The notes under the pieces: model-generated
Told to the model about the DNA's origin: nothing
Seen by the model: the letters and a program-made list of their open reading frames with translations, nothing else
Database searches by the model: none
Origin: Marmoricola sp. URHB0036
GTDB taxonomy: Bacteria > Actinomycetota > Actinomycetes > Propionibacteriales > Nocardioidaceae
DNA: 64,000 nucleotides
Assembly (NCBI RefSeq): GCF_000426045.1
Contig: NZ_AUEP01000011.1
Coordinates: forward strand, 124,001-188,000
Reading direction: 5' to 3'
Translations under genes and position numbers: made by a program
Part shown: positions 8,810 through 17,195 of the stretch, one piece after another
How the letters are laid out: each line of letters starts with the position of its first letter
Position numbering within the stretch: the first letter of the stretch is position 1

Positions 8810-9727
8810 ATGATCGTCTGCGTGGCGCCCAGCCCGGCGTGGGACGTCACCTACGGCGTCGAACGCTTCCGGGAGCACGCCACCAACCGGGCCCACACCG
8901 TGTCAGCGCGCGCCGGCGGCAAGGCGGTCAACGTGGCGCGGATCCTGCACGCCTTCGGTGAGGACGTCGTGGTCGTCGCACCGGTCGGCGGCCCGACCGG
9001 CGAGCTGTTCGCGGCCGACCTCGCCGAGAGCGGCATCGCTCTCGACGCCGTCGACACCGCGACCGAGCTGCGTCGTACGGTCACCATCGTCAGCGACGAG
9101 GCCGGCGACGCCACGATCGTCAACGAGGGCTGCACCTTGACCGAGTGGCCGTCCTTCCTGGCCCGTGTTGAGGAGCAGCTGTCGGAGGCTTCGGTCGTGG
9201 TCGCCGCTGGATCGCTGCCGTCGGCTGTTCCGGTCGACGCCTACGGCGAGCTCGCCCGCGTGGGCGCCCGACACGGCGTGCCGGTCGTGGTCGACACGAG
9301 CGGCCCCGCGCTCGCGGCCGCGCTGCGCGGCAGCCCGTCGTTGATCAAGCCGAACCTGGCCGAGCTGCCGGACATCACCGATGTCACCGACCCCCGGGAG
9401 GCAGCCCGGCGGTTGTCGGCCGAGTCGGGCACCGCCGTCGCGGTGACCCTGGGTGCCGACGGGATCGTCCTCGCGGCCGACGGAGAGCTGTGGCACGGGT
9501 CGGTGTCCCGCGCGCTGCACGGCAACCCGACGGGTGCCGGTGATGCGGCGCTGGCCGCGTTCACGCGCGGGATCGGAACGGGTACGCCGTGGCCGGACGT
9601 CCTGCACGACGCGGTCGCCCTGTCCGGAGCGGCCGTGCTGGCGCCGTACGCCGGCGAGTTCGACCCCGCGCACCACCAGGAGCTGTCGGAGCAGGTAGTC
9701 GTCGAGCGAGTGGGTGCCCGCGCATGA
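8810..9727 (+). CDS. 1-phosphofructokinase/tagatose-6-phosphate kinase family
   Basis: PfkB-type phosphosugar kinase of the FruK/LacC/PfkB branch (305 residues). It begins with the branch-typical IVCVAPSPAWDVTY and has AGGKAVNVARIL (~41-52), and PTGAGDAALAAF with catalytic Asp245. Members phosphorylate fructose 1-phosphate, fructose 6-phosphate or tagatose 6-phosphate. With the SIS protein before it and a class II aldolase after it, tagatose 6-phosphate to tagatose 1,6-bisphosphate is the best guess. It overlaps the aldolase gene by four bases (ATGA). Confidence 0.88.
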   Translation: MIVCVAPSPAWDVTYGVERFREHATNRAHTVSARAGGKAVNVARILHAFGEDVVVVAPVGGPTGELFAADLAESGIALDAVDTATELRRTVTIVSDEAGDATIVNEGCTLTEWPSFLARVEEQLSEASVVVAAGSLPSAVPVDAYGELARVGARHGVPVVVDTSGPALAAALRGSPSLIKPNLAELPDITDVTDPREAARRLSAESGTAVAVTLGADGIVLAADGELWHGSVSRALHGNPTGAGDAALAAFTRGIGTGTPWPDVLHDAVALSGAAVLAPYAGEFDPAHHQELSEQVVVERVGARA

Positions 9728-10542
9728 CGGCGGCGAGCACCGGAGATCTCGTCGCCTCGGGGGAGGGCGTGGTGGCGTTCAACGTGATCACCCTCGAGCA
9801 CGCCGAGGGCATCCTGCTCGGTGCTGTGCGTGCTGGTCGACCCGTCGTGCTCCAGGTCAGCGAGAACGCGATCCGCTACCACTCCGGCGGGGCTCCGTTG
9901 CTGAGTGCCTGCGCCGCGTTGGTGGCCACGCACGACGCCACCGCGTCGATGCACCTCGACCACGTCGTCGACCAGGCCTTGCTCGACCTCGCGGTGCCCG
10001 TGCTCGGCGTCAGCTCGGTGATGTACGACGGCAGTGAGCTGCCCTACGCCGAGAACGTCGAGCGGACCCAGCAGCTGACCCGGATGCTGCACGACCGCGG
10101 GCTGTGGGTCGAGGCCGAGCTCGGCGCGATCGGCGGCAAGGGCGGCGCACATGCTCCCGGCGTACGCACCGACCCGGGTGAGGCCGCCGACTTCGTGGCC
10201 GCGACCGGCGTCGACGCCCTGGCCGTGGCCGTCGGCAGCACCCACGCGATGACCGAGCAGACCGCCACGCTGGACTGCGACCTGATCACCCGCCTCGCGG
10301 CCGCCGTACCGGTCCCGCTCGTGCTGCACGGCTCGTCGGGCGTGCCCGTCGCCCAGCTGAAGGAAGCTCGCGCGGCCGGCATCCGCAAGGTCAATGTCGG
10401 CACCGCCCTCAACGTCGCCTTCACCACCGAGGTCCGGGCGTCACTGGACGCCGATACAAAGCTCACCGACCCGCGGAAGTACCTGTCGCGGGCCCGCGAC
10501 GCCGTGGCCGACGTGGTCGAGGAGCTGCTGACCGCGCTCTAG
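9724..10542 (+). CDS. Class II fructose/tagatose-bisphosphate aldolase
   Basis: 272-residue zinc-dependent aldolase of the FbaA/KbaY/GatY family. Visible zinc and substrate residues include MHLDHV, EAELGAIGGKGG, GSTHAM and LHGSSGVP, followed by the phosphate loop near VNVGTALNVAFT. It would split tagatose (or fructose) 1,6-bisphosphate to dihydroxyacetone phosphate and glyceraldehyde 3-phosphate, the last step of the local pathway. The ATG at 9724, overlapping the kinase stop, is the right start; an upstream open frame is a shadow. Its stop TAG lies in the CTAG that also ends the convergent VOC gene. Confidence 0.9.
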   Translation: MTAASTGDLVASGEGVVAFNVITLEHAEGILLGAVRAGRPVVLQVSENAIRYHSGGAPLLSACAALVATHDATASMHLDHVVDQALLDLAVPVLGVSSVMYDGSELPYAENVERTQQLTRMLHDRGLWVEAELGAIGGKGGAHAPGVRTDPGEAADFVAATGVDALAVAVGSTHAMTEQTATLDCDLITRLAAAVPVPLVLHGSSGVPVAQLKEARAAGIRKVNVGTALNVAFTTEVRASLDADTKLTDPRKYLSRARDAVADVVEELLTAL

Positions 10543-10898
10543 TCGGTGCAGAGGCAGAACGGGTGACCGGCCGGGTCGAGGTAGACCCGGAAGGTCTTGC
10601 CCGGCTGGTGCTCCGGCTTGGTGGCGCCGAGCTCGAGCACGGCCGGCTCGGCCGAGTCGAAGTCCTGCACCATCACGTCGAGGTGCATCTGCTGGGGCAC
10701 TTCCTGGCCCGGCCAGACCGGTGCCTTGAAGTCCTTCACCGGCTGGAAGCAGATGCACTGGTTGCCGTCCGGTGACCGGATCTCGCCCCACTCGTCGGAG
10801 GCGTCGACCTTCCAGCCGAGGAGGTCGCCGTAGAACGTGGCGAGGACGCGCGGGTCGGGGCAGTCCATGACAAAGCTGGGAAACGCTGCGATAGCCAT
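10539..10898 (-). CDS. VOC-family (glyoxalase-like) protein
   Basis: 119 residues, one vicinal-oxygen-chelate domain with the two usual beta-alpha-beta-beta-beta units: FVMDCPDPRVLATFYGDLLGW at the start, and a second half ending in YLDPAGHPFCLCTD. Proteins of this size with this ending are commonly annotated as glyoxalase/bleomycin-resistance-like, and the substrate is unknown. It is convergent with the aldolase and shares a CTAG end with it. Confidence 0.88.
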   Translation of the reverse strand: MAIAAFPSFVMDCPDPRVLATFYGDLLGWKVDASDEWGEIRSPDGNQCICFQPVKDFKAPVWPGQEVPQQMHLDVMVQDFDSAEPAVLELGATKPEHQPGKTFRVYLDPAGHPFCLCTD

Positions 10899-10951
10899 GC
10901 GTGCACGCTAGCCGCGGGCACTGACAAAGGGTCGACGAGCCGACCACCGAC

Positions 10952-11242
10952 TCACCGGGTCTCCACCTCGATGGACCGCCAGCGCCGGTAGAGGCTCATC
11001 AGGTCGTCCCTCTGGCGCGGGTCCAGGTCCTCGGTGCGCAGACTCCCGGTGACGCGGATCGTCGCCTGGATCTGTTGGAGGTGCTCGAGGCAGTGCGGAC
11101 ACTCGCCGAGGTGCTCCTCGAAGCGCTCGTGGTCCTCCACCCCCAGGGCGTCGTCGAGGTAGGCCGTCACGAGCGAGACGGCCTCGCGGCACGTCATGTC
11201 GTGCGCGGCGGACCGGAAGAGCCACAGCCAACGGACGTTCAC
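10952..11242 (-). CDS. Zinc-finger (zf-HC2) anti-sigma factor
   Basis: 96 residues. The zinc-binding anti-sigma motif is clear: HLGECPHC preceded by His in DHERFEEH. Members bind the cognate ECF sigma factor and release it on a redox or other signal. The GTG start overlaps the sigma-factor stop by four bases (GTGA) and has the ribosome site AAGGAG 9 bases upstream; an internal ATG at 11197 is the alternative. There is no membrane segment, so it is a soluble (RsrA-like) type. Confidence 0.85.
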   Translation of the reverse strand: MNVRWLWLFRSAAHDMTCREAVSLVTAYLDDALGVEDHERFEEHLGECPHCLEHLQQIQATIRVTGSLRTEDLDPRQRDDLMSLYRRWRSIEVETR

Positions 11243-11898
11243 AGCGCGATCTCCTTCTCGAGTGCGGCCCGGATCGTGGTGCGTGCGCGGTGCAGGAGCA
11301 CGCGTTGGTTCCCCTCGGTGATGTCGAGGAGCTCGCAGACCTCCGCACCGCTGAGCCCTTCGACGTCTCGGAGGCTGACGACAGCCCGTTGTCCCGGCGG
11401 CAGCTCGGCGATCACCTCGTGCACGCGCTCGGCCAGCACGGGCGCCGCGACCCGGTCGACGACCTCGTCGGCCCAGTGGGCCGGTGGTGTCACCCACCAG
11501 CCGTCCCGGCTGAACCTGCCGTCGCGGTGCTCGAGCTCGTCGTCGCCGACCGGCAGATGGGTCCGCTCGCGTACGCCGGCACTGATGGCCCGGTTGAGCA
11601 CGATGCGGAACAACCAGGTGCGCAGCGAGGCACGCTGCTCGAAGGTCTCGATCCCGCGGAGGAGCCCGAGCCACGCTTCCTGGACGACCTCCTCGGCGAC
11701 CGCCCTGCTGCGCACCCTCGTCAGGGCCAGCCGGATCATCGCGGCGTGGTGGACCTGCACCAGCTCGACGAAGGCCGCCTCGTCGCTCGCGCGCAGCCGG
11801 TCCACGAGCTCGTGCTCGTCGTCCCGATGCCCCGGCCCGTCGTCCTGCGGATCCCGGTACGCCGGAGCCCCTTCACGGCGTACCACCTCGTGCTCCAT
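11239..11898 (-). CDS. ECF RNA polymerase sigma factor
   Basis: 219 residues with region 2 (about 30-105, including AEEVVQEAWLGLLRGIETF and TWLFRIVLNRA) and region 4 (about 150-215, LPPGQRAVVSLRDVEGLSGAEVCELLDI...). A ~40-residue linker lies between. It is co-transcribed with the anti-sigma gene immediately downstream, so activity is probably controlled by that partner. ATG at 11898 chosen because the sequence before it has no family likeness. It is divergent from a short leader frame and a GNAT gene. Confidence 0.92.
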   Translation of the reverse strand: MEHEVVRREGAPAYRDPQDDGPGHRDDEHELVDRLRASDEAAFVELVQVHHAAMIRLALTRVRSRAVAEEVVQEAWLGLLRGIETFEQRASLRTWLFRIVLNRAISAGVRERTHLPVGDDELEHRDGRFSRDGWWVTPPAHWADEVVDRVAAPVLAERVHEVIAELPPGQRAVVSLRDVEGLSGAEVCELLDITEGNQRVLLHRARTTIRAALEKEIAL

Positions 11899-11983
11899 GT
11901 CTATTGGTCTCTCGAGAAGCCCAGACGTAACGCTCTTTCTCCAGTGATGACTCACTAGGACGAAATCCGATCGAAGGAGACCC

Positions 11984-12043
11984 ATGTCCGCCCTGCCCGC
12001 CATCGACCTCCCGCGCGTCGAGCTCGACGTGGAGTCGGCATGA
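11984..12043 (+). CDS. 19-residue leader ORF coupled to GNAT gene
   Basis: ATG at 11984 opens a 19-codon frame (MSALPAIDLPRVELDVESA) with a very strong ribosome site GAAGGAGA 4 bases upstream. It stops at 12041-12043 inside the ATGA that starts the GNAT gene. The GNAT gene itself has no good ribosome site, so translation of the leader probably feeds its start. The peptide has no run of one amino acid that would suggest attenuation. It could also be a degenerate N-terminus of another gene. Confidence 0.5.
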   Translation: MSALPAIDLPRVELDVESA

Positions 12044-12660
12044 GCGCGTGCGACGCCTCGCTCGAGACAGAGGCGCCGGTGCTGGCCACGGCGGACGACG
12101 CCTCCGTAGTCACCCGCATCCTGGTCGACGCGTTCCGGGACGACCCCATGTGGGGTCCCTGGGCATTTCCCGATCCGGCGACCCGACGGGCGAGTCGCGA
12201 GGCCGTCTTCCGGATCGTGGTCGAGGGTGCGCTGGCGCATCCCCACGTGTGGCTCTCGGCCGATCGTTGTGCGGCGGCGCTGTGGATCCCACCGGGCGGC
12301 AGGGAGCTGTCTCCGGAGCAGGAGGAGCGAATCGACGCGGTCCTGCGCGCGGCGCTGGGTGACGGAGCCGCAGCGGTCCTCCGTGCTTTCGAGCGCTTCG
12401 AGGAGGTCCGGCCGAGCGAGCCGCACCAGTACCTGACCCTGCTCGGCACCCGACCCGACCACTGGGGCAAGGGCGTCGGGGGGCGCCTGTTGCGAGCGAA
12501 CCTGCGCGAGCTGGATGCCGAGGGGACGCCGGCGTACCTCGAGGCGAGCGACGAGCTCGTGTCGTACTACGAGCGCTTCGGGTTCCGGGGGAGCAGCCGG
12601 TTCGTGGTGGACGACGGGCCGACTGTCAACGCCATGTGGCGCGATCCCGAGCCGGTCTGA
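12040..12660 (+). CDS. GNAT-family N-acetyltransferase
   Basis: 206 residues. The acetyl-CoA loop is GKGVGGRLL (~148-156), followed by LEASDELVSYYERFGFR, the usual end of the fold. The acceptor-binding N-terminal half has AFRDDPMWGPW, seen in the putrescine/toxin-type acetyltransferases of actinobacteria. Substrate unknown. It starts within the stop of the leader frame and is followed after three bases by another GNAT gene. Confidence 0.85.
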   Translation: MSACDASLETEAPVLATADDASVVTRILVDAFRDDPMWGPWAFPDPATRRASREAVFRIVVEGALAHPHVWLSADRCAAALWIPPGGRELSPEQEERIDAVLRAALGDGAAAVLRAFERFEEVRPSEPHQYLTLLGTRPDHWGKGVGGRLLRANLRELDAEGTPAYLEASDELVSYYERFGFRGSSRFVVDDGPTVNAMWRDPEPV

Positions 12661-12663
12661 CTC

Positions 12664-13131
12664 ATGGACATCATCATCGAGGAGCTGAAGGGGTCACACC
12701 GTGACATCGCGTGGTCGTTCCGCGAGGCGGAGGACTCCGATCACCTCCTGAACAGCTACATCGACCTCGGCCGGGTCTGGGTCTCGGTCACCGCGGCCGG
12801 TGAGACCGTCGGACACCTCCAGGCCGTCCCTCGCGACGGCCGGGTCTGGGAGGTCACCAATACGGCCGTGCTCGAGAGCCGGCGTGGGCGTGGTGTCGGG
12901 CGCGCCCTGCTGGCGCGAGCCGTGGACGAGGCGCGCGCAGCAGGGATGAACCGGGTCGTGTTGGCCACCGCGACGGCAGACATCGGCAACCTGCGCTTCT
13001 ACCAGCGCTGCGGCTTCCGGATGACGCACATCGTCCAGGACGTCTTCGGACCTGCGCAGGGCTACCCGGCGGGTCTGGAGGTCGACGGCATCCCCCTGCG
13101 TGACCAGGTCTGGTTCGAGCTCGCATGTTGA
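12664..13131 (+). CDS. GNAT-family N-acetyltransferase
   Basis: 155 residues. Motif A is RRGRGVGRALLARAV (~78-92), and the late NLRFYQRCGFRM segment is the standard GNAT beta6-alpha4 region. The remaining C-terminus (YPAGLEVDGIPLRDQVWFEL) is the pattern of small-molecule acetyltransferases annotated only as GNAT. It is translationally linked to both neighbours, and no substrate can be assigned. Confidence 0.88.
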   Translation: MDIIIEELKGSHRDIAWSFREAEDSDHLLNSYIDLGRVWVSVTAAGETVGHLQAVPRDGRVWEVTNTAVLESRRGRGVGRALLARAVDEARAAGMNRVVLATATADIGNLRFYQRCGFRMTHIVQDVFGPAQGYPAGLEVDGIPLRDQVWFELAC

Positions 13132-13943
13132 GCGACCTCGAGCTGTACGCGCGGGGCATCCGGACGGCGGTGGCCTGCTGGTCGTCGTACGCCCGGACGA
13201 TCGCCGGCGGCGCAGTGCACCACCTCCCCGGCGTCGAGGTCGCGGTCTTCACCGAGGGTCCAGAGCGCGGCGTCTTCAACAACGCGGTGCTCGGTCACGG
13301 ACTCTCTGCCCCGCACCGGCGTGCGGCCGTGGACGCGATGAGGTCCACGTACCGCGACGCCGGCGTCATGGCGTACGCCGCCTGGGTGCACGAGACCGAC
13401 ACCGCGATGCTCGAGGAGCTGACCAGCGTGGGGTTCGTCCACCAGGAGACGACCTGGGCCATGGGCCTGCAGCTCGACGGCACTGCTCGTGCCACCGACT
13501 CCCGCGTCGGACTCGGCGGCTGGGAGGAGTACCTGCGCGTGCTCGAGCTCCCCCCAGGACTGCTCACAGGAGCCGATCCGCACGACTTCCACGTGGTGGT
13601 CGGTCGTCTGGAGGCCGAGCCCGTCGCGACCGGCATGGGCTTCGACCACGACGACGACTGCGGCATCTACAACGTCGGCACCCTCGAGCACGCGCGCAGG
13701 CGAGGCCTGGGCTCGGCCGTGGTCGGGGCGTTGCTGGACGGAGCTGCGTCACGCAGCTGCACCACCGCGACCCTGCAGTCCACGGAGATGGCACGCCGCG
13801 TGTACGCCGGCCGCGGGTTCCGCGACGTCGGACGCATCCTGGAGCTCGGGCCGCCGAGTCGTGAGTCGACTCCTGAGACCGGTGTGACGACGTTGTCCAC
13901 AGGACGCAGATCGGTGGTTTCCGTCTCGCAATTCCGGGGGTAG
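13125..13943 (+). CDS. GNAT-like acetyltransferase, two-domain
   Basis: 272 residues; the start overlaps the previous gene by 7 bp. The C-terminal half has a GNAT core (YNVGTLEHARRRGLGSAVVGALL and ...ARRVYAGRGFRDVGRI), and the N-terminal half looks like a weak second GNAT unit without a clear acetyl-CoA loop. It ends with a ~30-residue polar tail. The TadA gene begins 10 bp after its stop, but a functional link to the pilus locus is not evident. Confidence 0.8.
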   Translation: MLSDLELYARGIRTAVACWSSYARTIAGGAVHHLPGVEVAVFTEGPERGVFNNAVLGHGLSAPHRRAAVDAMRSTYRDAGVMAYAAWVHETDTAMLEELTSVGFVHQETTWAMGLQLDGTARATDSRVGLGGWEEYLRVLELPPGLLTGADPHDFHVVVGRLEAEPVATGMGFDHDDDCGIYNVGTLEHARRRGLGSAVVGALLDGAASRSCTTATLQSTEMARRVYAGRGFRDVGRILELGPPSRESTPETGVTTLSTGRRSVVSVSQFRG

Positions 13944-13953
13944 AGATTGCTCC

Positions 13954-15210
13954 ATGTCGGTGGATGTCTCGGGGACTCCGTCGGTCGATCTCGTCGGCGA
14001 GCTCGACCAGCAGGTGCGTTCCGTCGTACGCCGCGAAGGGGTCGACCCGCAGCTCGACGTGACCCGGGTCCGCCGCATCGCGGAGGACGTCGTGCGAGCC
14101 CACGACGAGCGCAGCCTGACCGGCGTCGTCACACCCGTGCCCGATCCGGTGGCCGTGATCGGGGAGCTGGTCGCGCGCGTCTCGGGATTCGGGGCGCTGC
14201 AGACGTTCCTCGACGACCCCGAGGTCGAGGAGATCTGGATCAACGACCCGAGCCGGGTGTTCGTCGCACGCAACGGCCGGCACGAGCTGACCAACGTGAT
14301 TCTGAGCAAGTCCGAGGTGCAGGAGCTCGTCGAGCGGATGCTCAAGTCGAGCGGCCGGCGCATCGACCTGTCGCAGCCGTTCGTGGATGCCATGCTGCCG
14401 GCCGGTCACCGGCTGCATGTCGTGCTCGAGGGCATCAGTCGGGAGTTCGCGGCGGTCAACATCCGCAAGTTCGTGCTGAAGGCGGCCCGGCTCACCGATC
14501 TGGTGCGGCTGGGGTCGCTGCCGACCGGCGCGGCACGGTTCCTGGAGGCCGCGGTGCTCGCGGGCCAGAACATCGTGATCGCCGGCGGGACCCAGACCGG
14601 CAAGACCACCTTCCTGAACTGCCTGGCTGCGGCCATCCCGGGCGGCGACCGCATCGTGTCGGCCGAGGAGGTCTTCGAGCTGCGGTTCAACCATCCCGAC
14701 TGGGTGGCGATGCAGACGCGACAGGCCGGGCTCGAGGGCACCGGCGAGGTGTCCTTGCGCGACCTGGTGCGCGAGACGTTGCGGATGCGACCGACCCGGA
14801 TCATCGTCGGAGAGGTCAGGGCGGCCGAGTGCCTCGACCTGCTGCTGGCACTGAATGCCGGGCTGCCGGGGCTCGCGACCCTGCACGCCAACAGTGCTCG
14901 AGAAGCGCTGGTGAAGCTGTGCACGCTGCCGCTGCTGGCCGGGGAGAACATCTCGGCTCGGTTCGTCGTACCCACGGTGGCGAGCTCGGTCGACCTCGTC
15001 GTACACCTCGGCATCGACCACGCAGGCGTACGACGGGTCAACGAGATCGTCGCGGTCCCGGGTCGGGTCGAGAACGACATCGTCGAGACCGAGCCGGTGT
15101 TTCTCCGCAAGGGCGGCGAGCTCGTGCCCACCGGCGGCATGCCCACGCGGCTGGAGTCGTTCGAGCGGGCCGGCATCGACGTGCACCGCATCCTGCGTGA
15201 GGCGGGCTGA
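13954..15210 (+). CDS. tadA: Tad pilus secretion ATPase TadA/CpaF
   Basis: 418-residue type II/IV secretion hexameric ATPase that powers pilus assembly at the inner face of the membrane. Walker A is GGTQTGKTTF (~210-219), the Asp/His boxes and Walker B region follow (MRPTRIIVGEVRAAE), then the ATLHANS His box. The N-terminal CpaF-type domain is present. First recognisable gene of a seven-gene Tad operon. No TadZ/CpaE gene precedes it; the upstream genes are acetyltransferases. Its stop shares a base with the tadB start. Confidence 0.95.
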   Translation: MSVDVSGTPSVDLVGELDQQVRSVVRREGVDPQLDVTRVRRIAEDVVRAHDERSLTGVVTPVPDPVAVIGELVARVSGFGALQTFLDDPEVEEIWINDPSRVFVARNGRHELTNVILSKSEVQELVERMLKSSGRRIDLSQPFVDAMLPAGHRLHVVLEGISREFAAVNIRKFVLKAARLTDLVRLGSLPTGAARFLEAAVLAGQNIVIAGGTQTGKTTFLNCLAAAIPGGDRIVSAEEVFELRFNHPDWVAMQTRQAGLEGTGEVSLRDLVRETLRMRPTRIIVGEVRAAECLDLLLALNAGLPGLATLHANSAREALVKLCTLPLLAGENISARFVVPTVASSVDLVVHLGIDHAGVRRVNEIVAVPGRVENDIVETEPVFLRKGGELVPTGGMPTRLESFERAGIDVHRILREAG

Positions 15211-16058
15211 TGGGTCCGGTGCTCGGGTTGCTGTTCGGCGTCGGGCTGGTGCTGATCTGCTCGTCGTTCCGCGAGCCGGCGCCACGACCCGCACCACGGC
15301 CCTCCCGGCTTCGGCCACTGCTGGCGAGTGCCGGTCTGGGTGAGGTCAGCGTCGCCGGCTTCCTCGTCGTCTGTGCGGTGTGCGGGTTCACGGCGACCGC
15401 GGTGGTGCTGGTCGCGTCGCGGACGGTGCCGGTCGCGCTGGTGTTCGGCGCGATGGGCGCCTACCTGCCGGTGGCGGTGCTGAACGGCCGGGCCCGGCGT
15501 CGCCAGCGCGAGTTCGCCGAGGTCTGGCCCGAGGCGGTCGACAACCTCGCGAGCGCCGTACGGGCCGGCATGTCCCTGCCGGAGGCGCTGTCGGCGTTGT
15601 CGGAGCGCGGGCCCGAGCCACTGCGAGCGCCGTTCGCCGGCTTCGCGCTGGACTACCAGGTGAGCGGACGGTTCGGCGACGCCCTCGACCGGCTCAAGGA
15701 TCGGCTGGCCGACCCGGTGGGGGACCGGGTGGTGGAGAGCCTGCGGGTGGCGCGCGAGGTCGGCGGTGGTGACCTCGGGCGCCTGCTCCGCAGCCTGTCG
15801 GGCTTCCTGCGCGACGACGCCCGCACGCGCGCCGAGCTCCAGTCACGTCAGGCCTGGACCGTCAACGGTGCCCGGCTCGCCGTCGCGGCGCCCTGGCTGG
15901 TGCTGCTGATGATGTGCTTCCAGCCCGAGGTGATCCAGCGCTACTCCACCGGCGCCGGGGTCGTGGTGCTCGTCGGTGGAGCGGTGGCGTGCGCGTTCGC
16001 CTATCGCATGATGGTCCGCATCGGCCGCCTCCCGACCGAGCGGAGGATCCTCTCGTGA
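15210..16058 (+). CDS. tadB: Tad pilus inner-membrane protein TadB (T2SS F family)
   Basis: 282 residues with two membrane segments near the N-terminus (LGLLFGVGLVLICSSF and VAGFLVVCAVCGF...) and two at the C-terminus. The T2SSF domain lies between them, including the conserved EVWPEAVDNLASAVRAGMSLPEAL segment. It forms the membrane platform with TadC. It starts ATG in TGATG after tadA and overlaps tadC by four bases (GTGA). Confidence 0.93.
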   Translation: MGPVLGLLFGVGLVLICSSFREPAPRPAPRPSRLRPLLASAGLGEVSVAGFLVVCAVCGFTATAVVLVASRTVPVALVFGAMGAYLPVAVLNGRARRRQREFAEVWPEAVDNLASAVRAGMSLPEALSALSERGPEPLRAPFAGFALDYQVSGRFGDALDRLKDRLADPVGDRVVESLRVAREVGGGDLGRLLRSLSGFLRDDARTRAELQSRQAWTVNGARLAVAAPWLVLLMMCFQPEVIQRYSTGAGVVVLVGGAVACAFAYRMMVRIGRLPTERRILS

Positions 16059-16981
16059 GCCCGCTCGTCGGTGCCCTGCTCGGTGCGGCGCTCGGTCTCG
16101 GTGGCTGGCTGGTGGTGACGGCGGTGCTCGACGCCCGTCGTACGCCGATCGCAGTACGGGTGCTGCCCTATGTCCGCGACCTGCCGCGACCGGACACACT
16201 GCCGGCGCCGGTGTCCTCGTCCAGCGCCTTCGCCGGTGTCTTCGGCCCGTGGCTGTCCGGAGCCGGTCAGGTCGTCGAACGAGTGCTCGGCGGATCGGCG
16301 TCGGTCCGCCGACGGCTGCAGCGCGCCGGCCTGGAGACGGACGTCGCGCAGTTCCGGGTCGAGCAGGTCGTGTGGGGACTGGTCGCCTTCGCGATCGTCG
16401 CCGTCCCGTCCGGCCTGATCGCCGCGTCGTCGCCCGAGCGTTCGGTGCCGCTGCTGATCTTCTGCGCGATCGCGTTCGTGCTCGGCGTACTCCTCAGGGA
16501 GAACCGGCTGACTGCCCAGGTCACGCACCGCGAACGACTCATTCTCCAGGAGTTCCCGACCGTCGCCGAGCTGCTCGCGCTGGCCGTGGCGGCGGGGGAG
16601 AGCCCGGTGGCCGCGCTCGACCGGGTCGTACGACGCACGCAGGGCGAGCTCTCCGCCGAGCTGGCCATCGTGCTCGCCCAGGTCCGCACCGGTACGCCGA
16701 TCGCCCGTGCCTTCGACGAGCTGGCTGCCCGCTCCGGACTGGCCGTGGTCTCCCGGTTCGCCGAGGGGATCGCCATCGCCGTCGAGCGAGGCACTCCGCT
16801 GGCCGACGTACTCCATGCCCAGACCGGTGACGTGCGCGAGGCCGGTCGGCGCGCGCTGATCGAGTCCGGCGCTCGGCGGGAGGTCCTGATGATGGTGCCC
16901 GTCGTCTTCCTGGTGCTCCCTGTCGTTGTCGTCTTTGCGTTCTGGCCCGGGCTGGTCGGCCTGCGGCTGGTCGTGCCGTAG
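16055..16981 (+). CDS. tadC: Tad pilus inner-membrane protein TadC (T2SS F family)
   Basis: 308 residues; second platform protein. An N-terminal membrane segment (GALLGAALGLGGWLVV), a middle pair, and a final hydrophobic hairpin (VLMMVPVVFLVLPVVVVFAFWPGL) flank the T2SSF domain with EFPTVAELLALAVAAGESPVAAL. The GTG at 16055 within the tadB stop is the proper start. The stop TAG is in the first unit of a 14-bp tandem repeat. Confidence 0.92.
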   Translation: MSPLVGALLGAALGLGGWLVVTAVLDARRTPIAVRVLPYVRDLPRPDTLPAPVSSSSAFAGVFGPWLSGAGQVVERVLGGSASVRRRLQRAGLETDVAQFRVEQVVWGLVAFAIVAVPSGLIAASSPERSVPLLIFCAIAFVLGVLLRENRLTAQVTHRERLILQEFPTVAELLALAVAAGESPVAALDRVVRRTQGELSAELAIVLAQVRTGTPIARAFDELAARSGLAVVSRFAEGIAIAVERGTPLADVLHAQTGDVREAGRRALIESGARREVLMMVPVVFLVLPVVVVFAFWPGLVGLRLVVP

Positions 16982-17015
16982 CTGTCACCCCGTAGCTGTC
17001 ACCCCGTAGCTGTCA
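16976..17015. repeat. 14-bp tandem repeat between tadC and pilin gene
   Basis: The unit CCGTAGCTGTCACC occurs twice and is followed by a third partial unit (CCGTAGCTGTCA). The tadC stop codon is the TAG of the first unit. The next two TAGs fall in the other reading frames because 14 is not a multiple of three. The array ends just before the pilin ribosome site. Confidence 0.9.
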
Positions 17016-17030
17016 TGAGGAGGAATGAAG

Positions 17031-17195
17031 ATGAGACACCTGATCCGCCGCCGGCTCCGCGGCGAGCACGGTGACGTGCCCGGCTGGGTGCTGATCACAG
17101 TGATGACCGCCGGCCTGGTCGCCGGCCTCTGGGCCATCGCCGGGTCGCAGCTCGGCTCGATGCTGCGTGAAGCGTTGGCCTCGGTCTCCGGCTGA
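17031..17195 (+). CDS. Small Flp/Tad pilin-like membrane protein
   Basis: 54 residues, with ribosome site GAGGAGGA ending 6 bases before the ATG. Layout matches an Flp-type prepilin: basic leader MRHLIRRRLRGEHG, then a hydrophobic helix (about 17-38), then a short polar end. Position between tadC and tadE is where actinobacterial operons carry the pilin or a DUF4244 protein. The usual Glu at position +5 after the leader Gly is absent (the sequence there is DVPGW), so processing by a standard prepilin peptidase is uncertain. Confidence 0.7.
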   Translation: MRHLIRRRLRGEHGDVPGWVLITVMTAGLVAGLWAIAGSQLGSMLREALASVSG

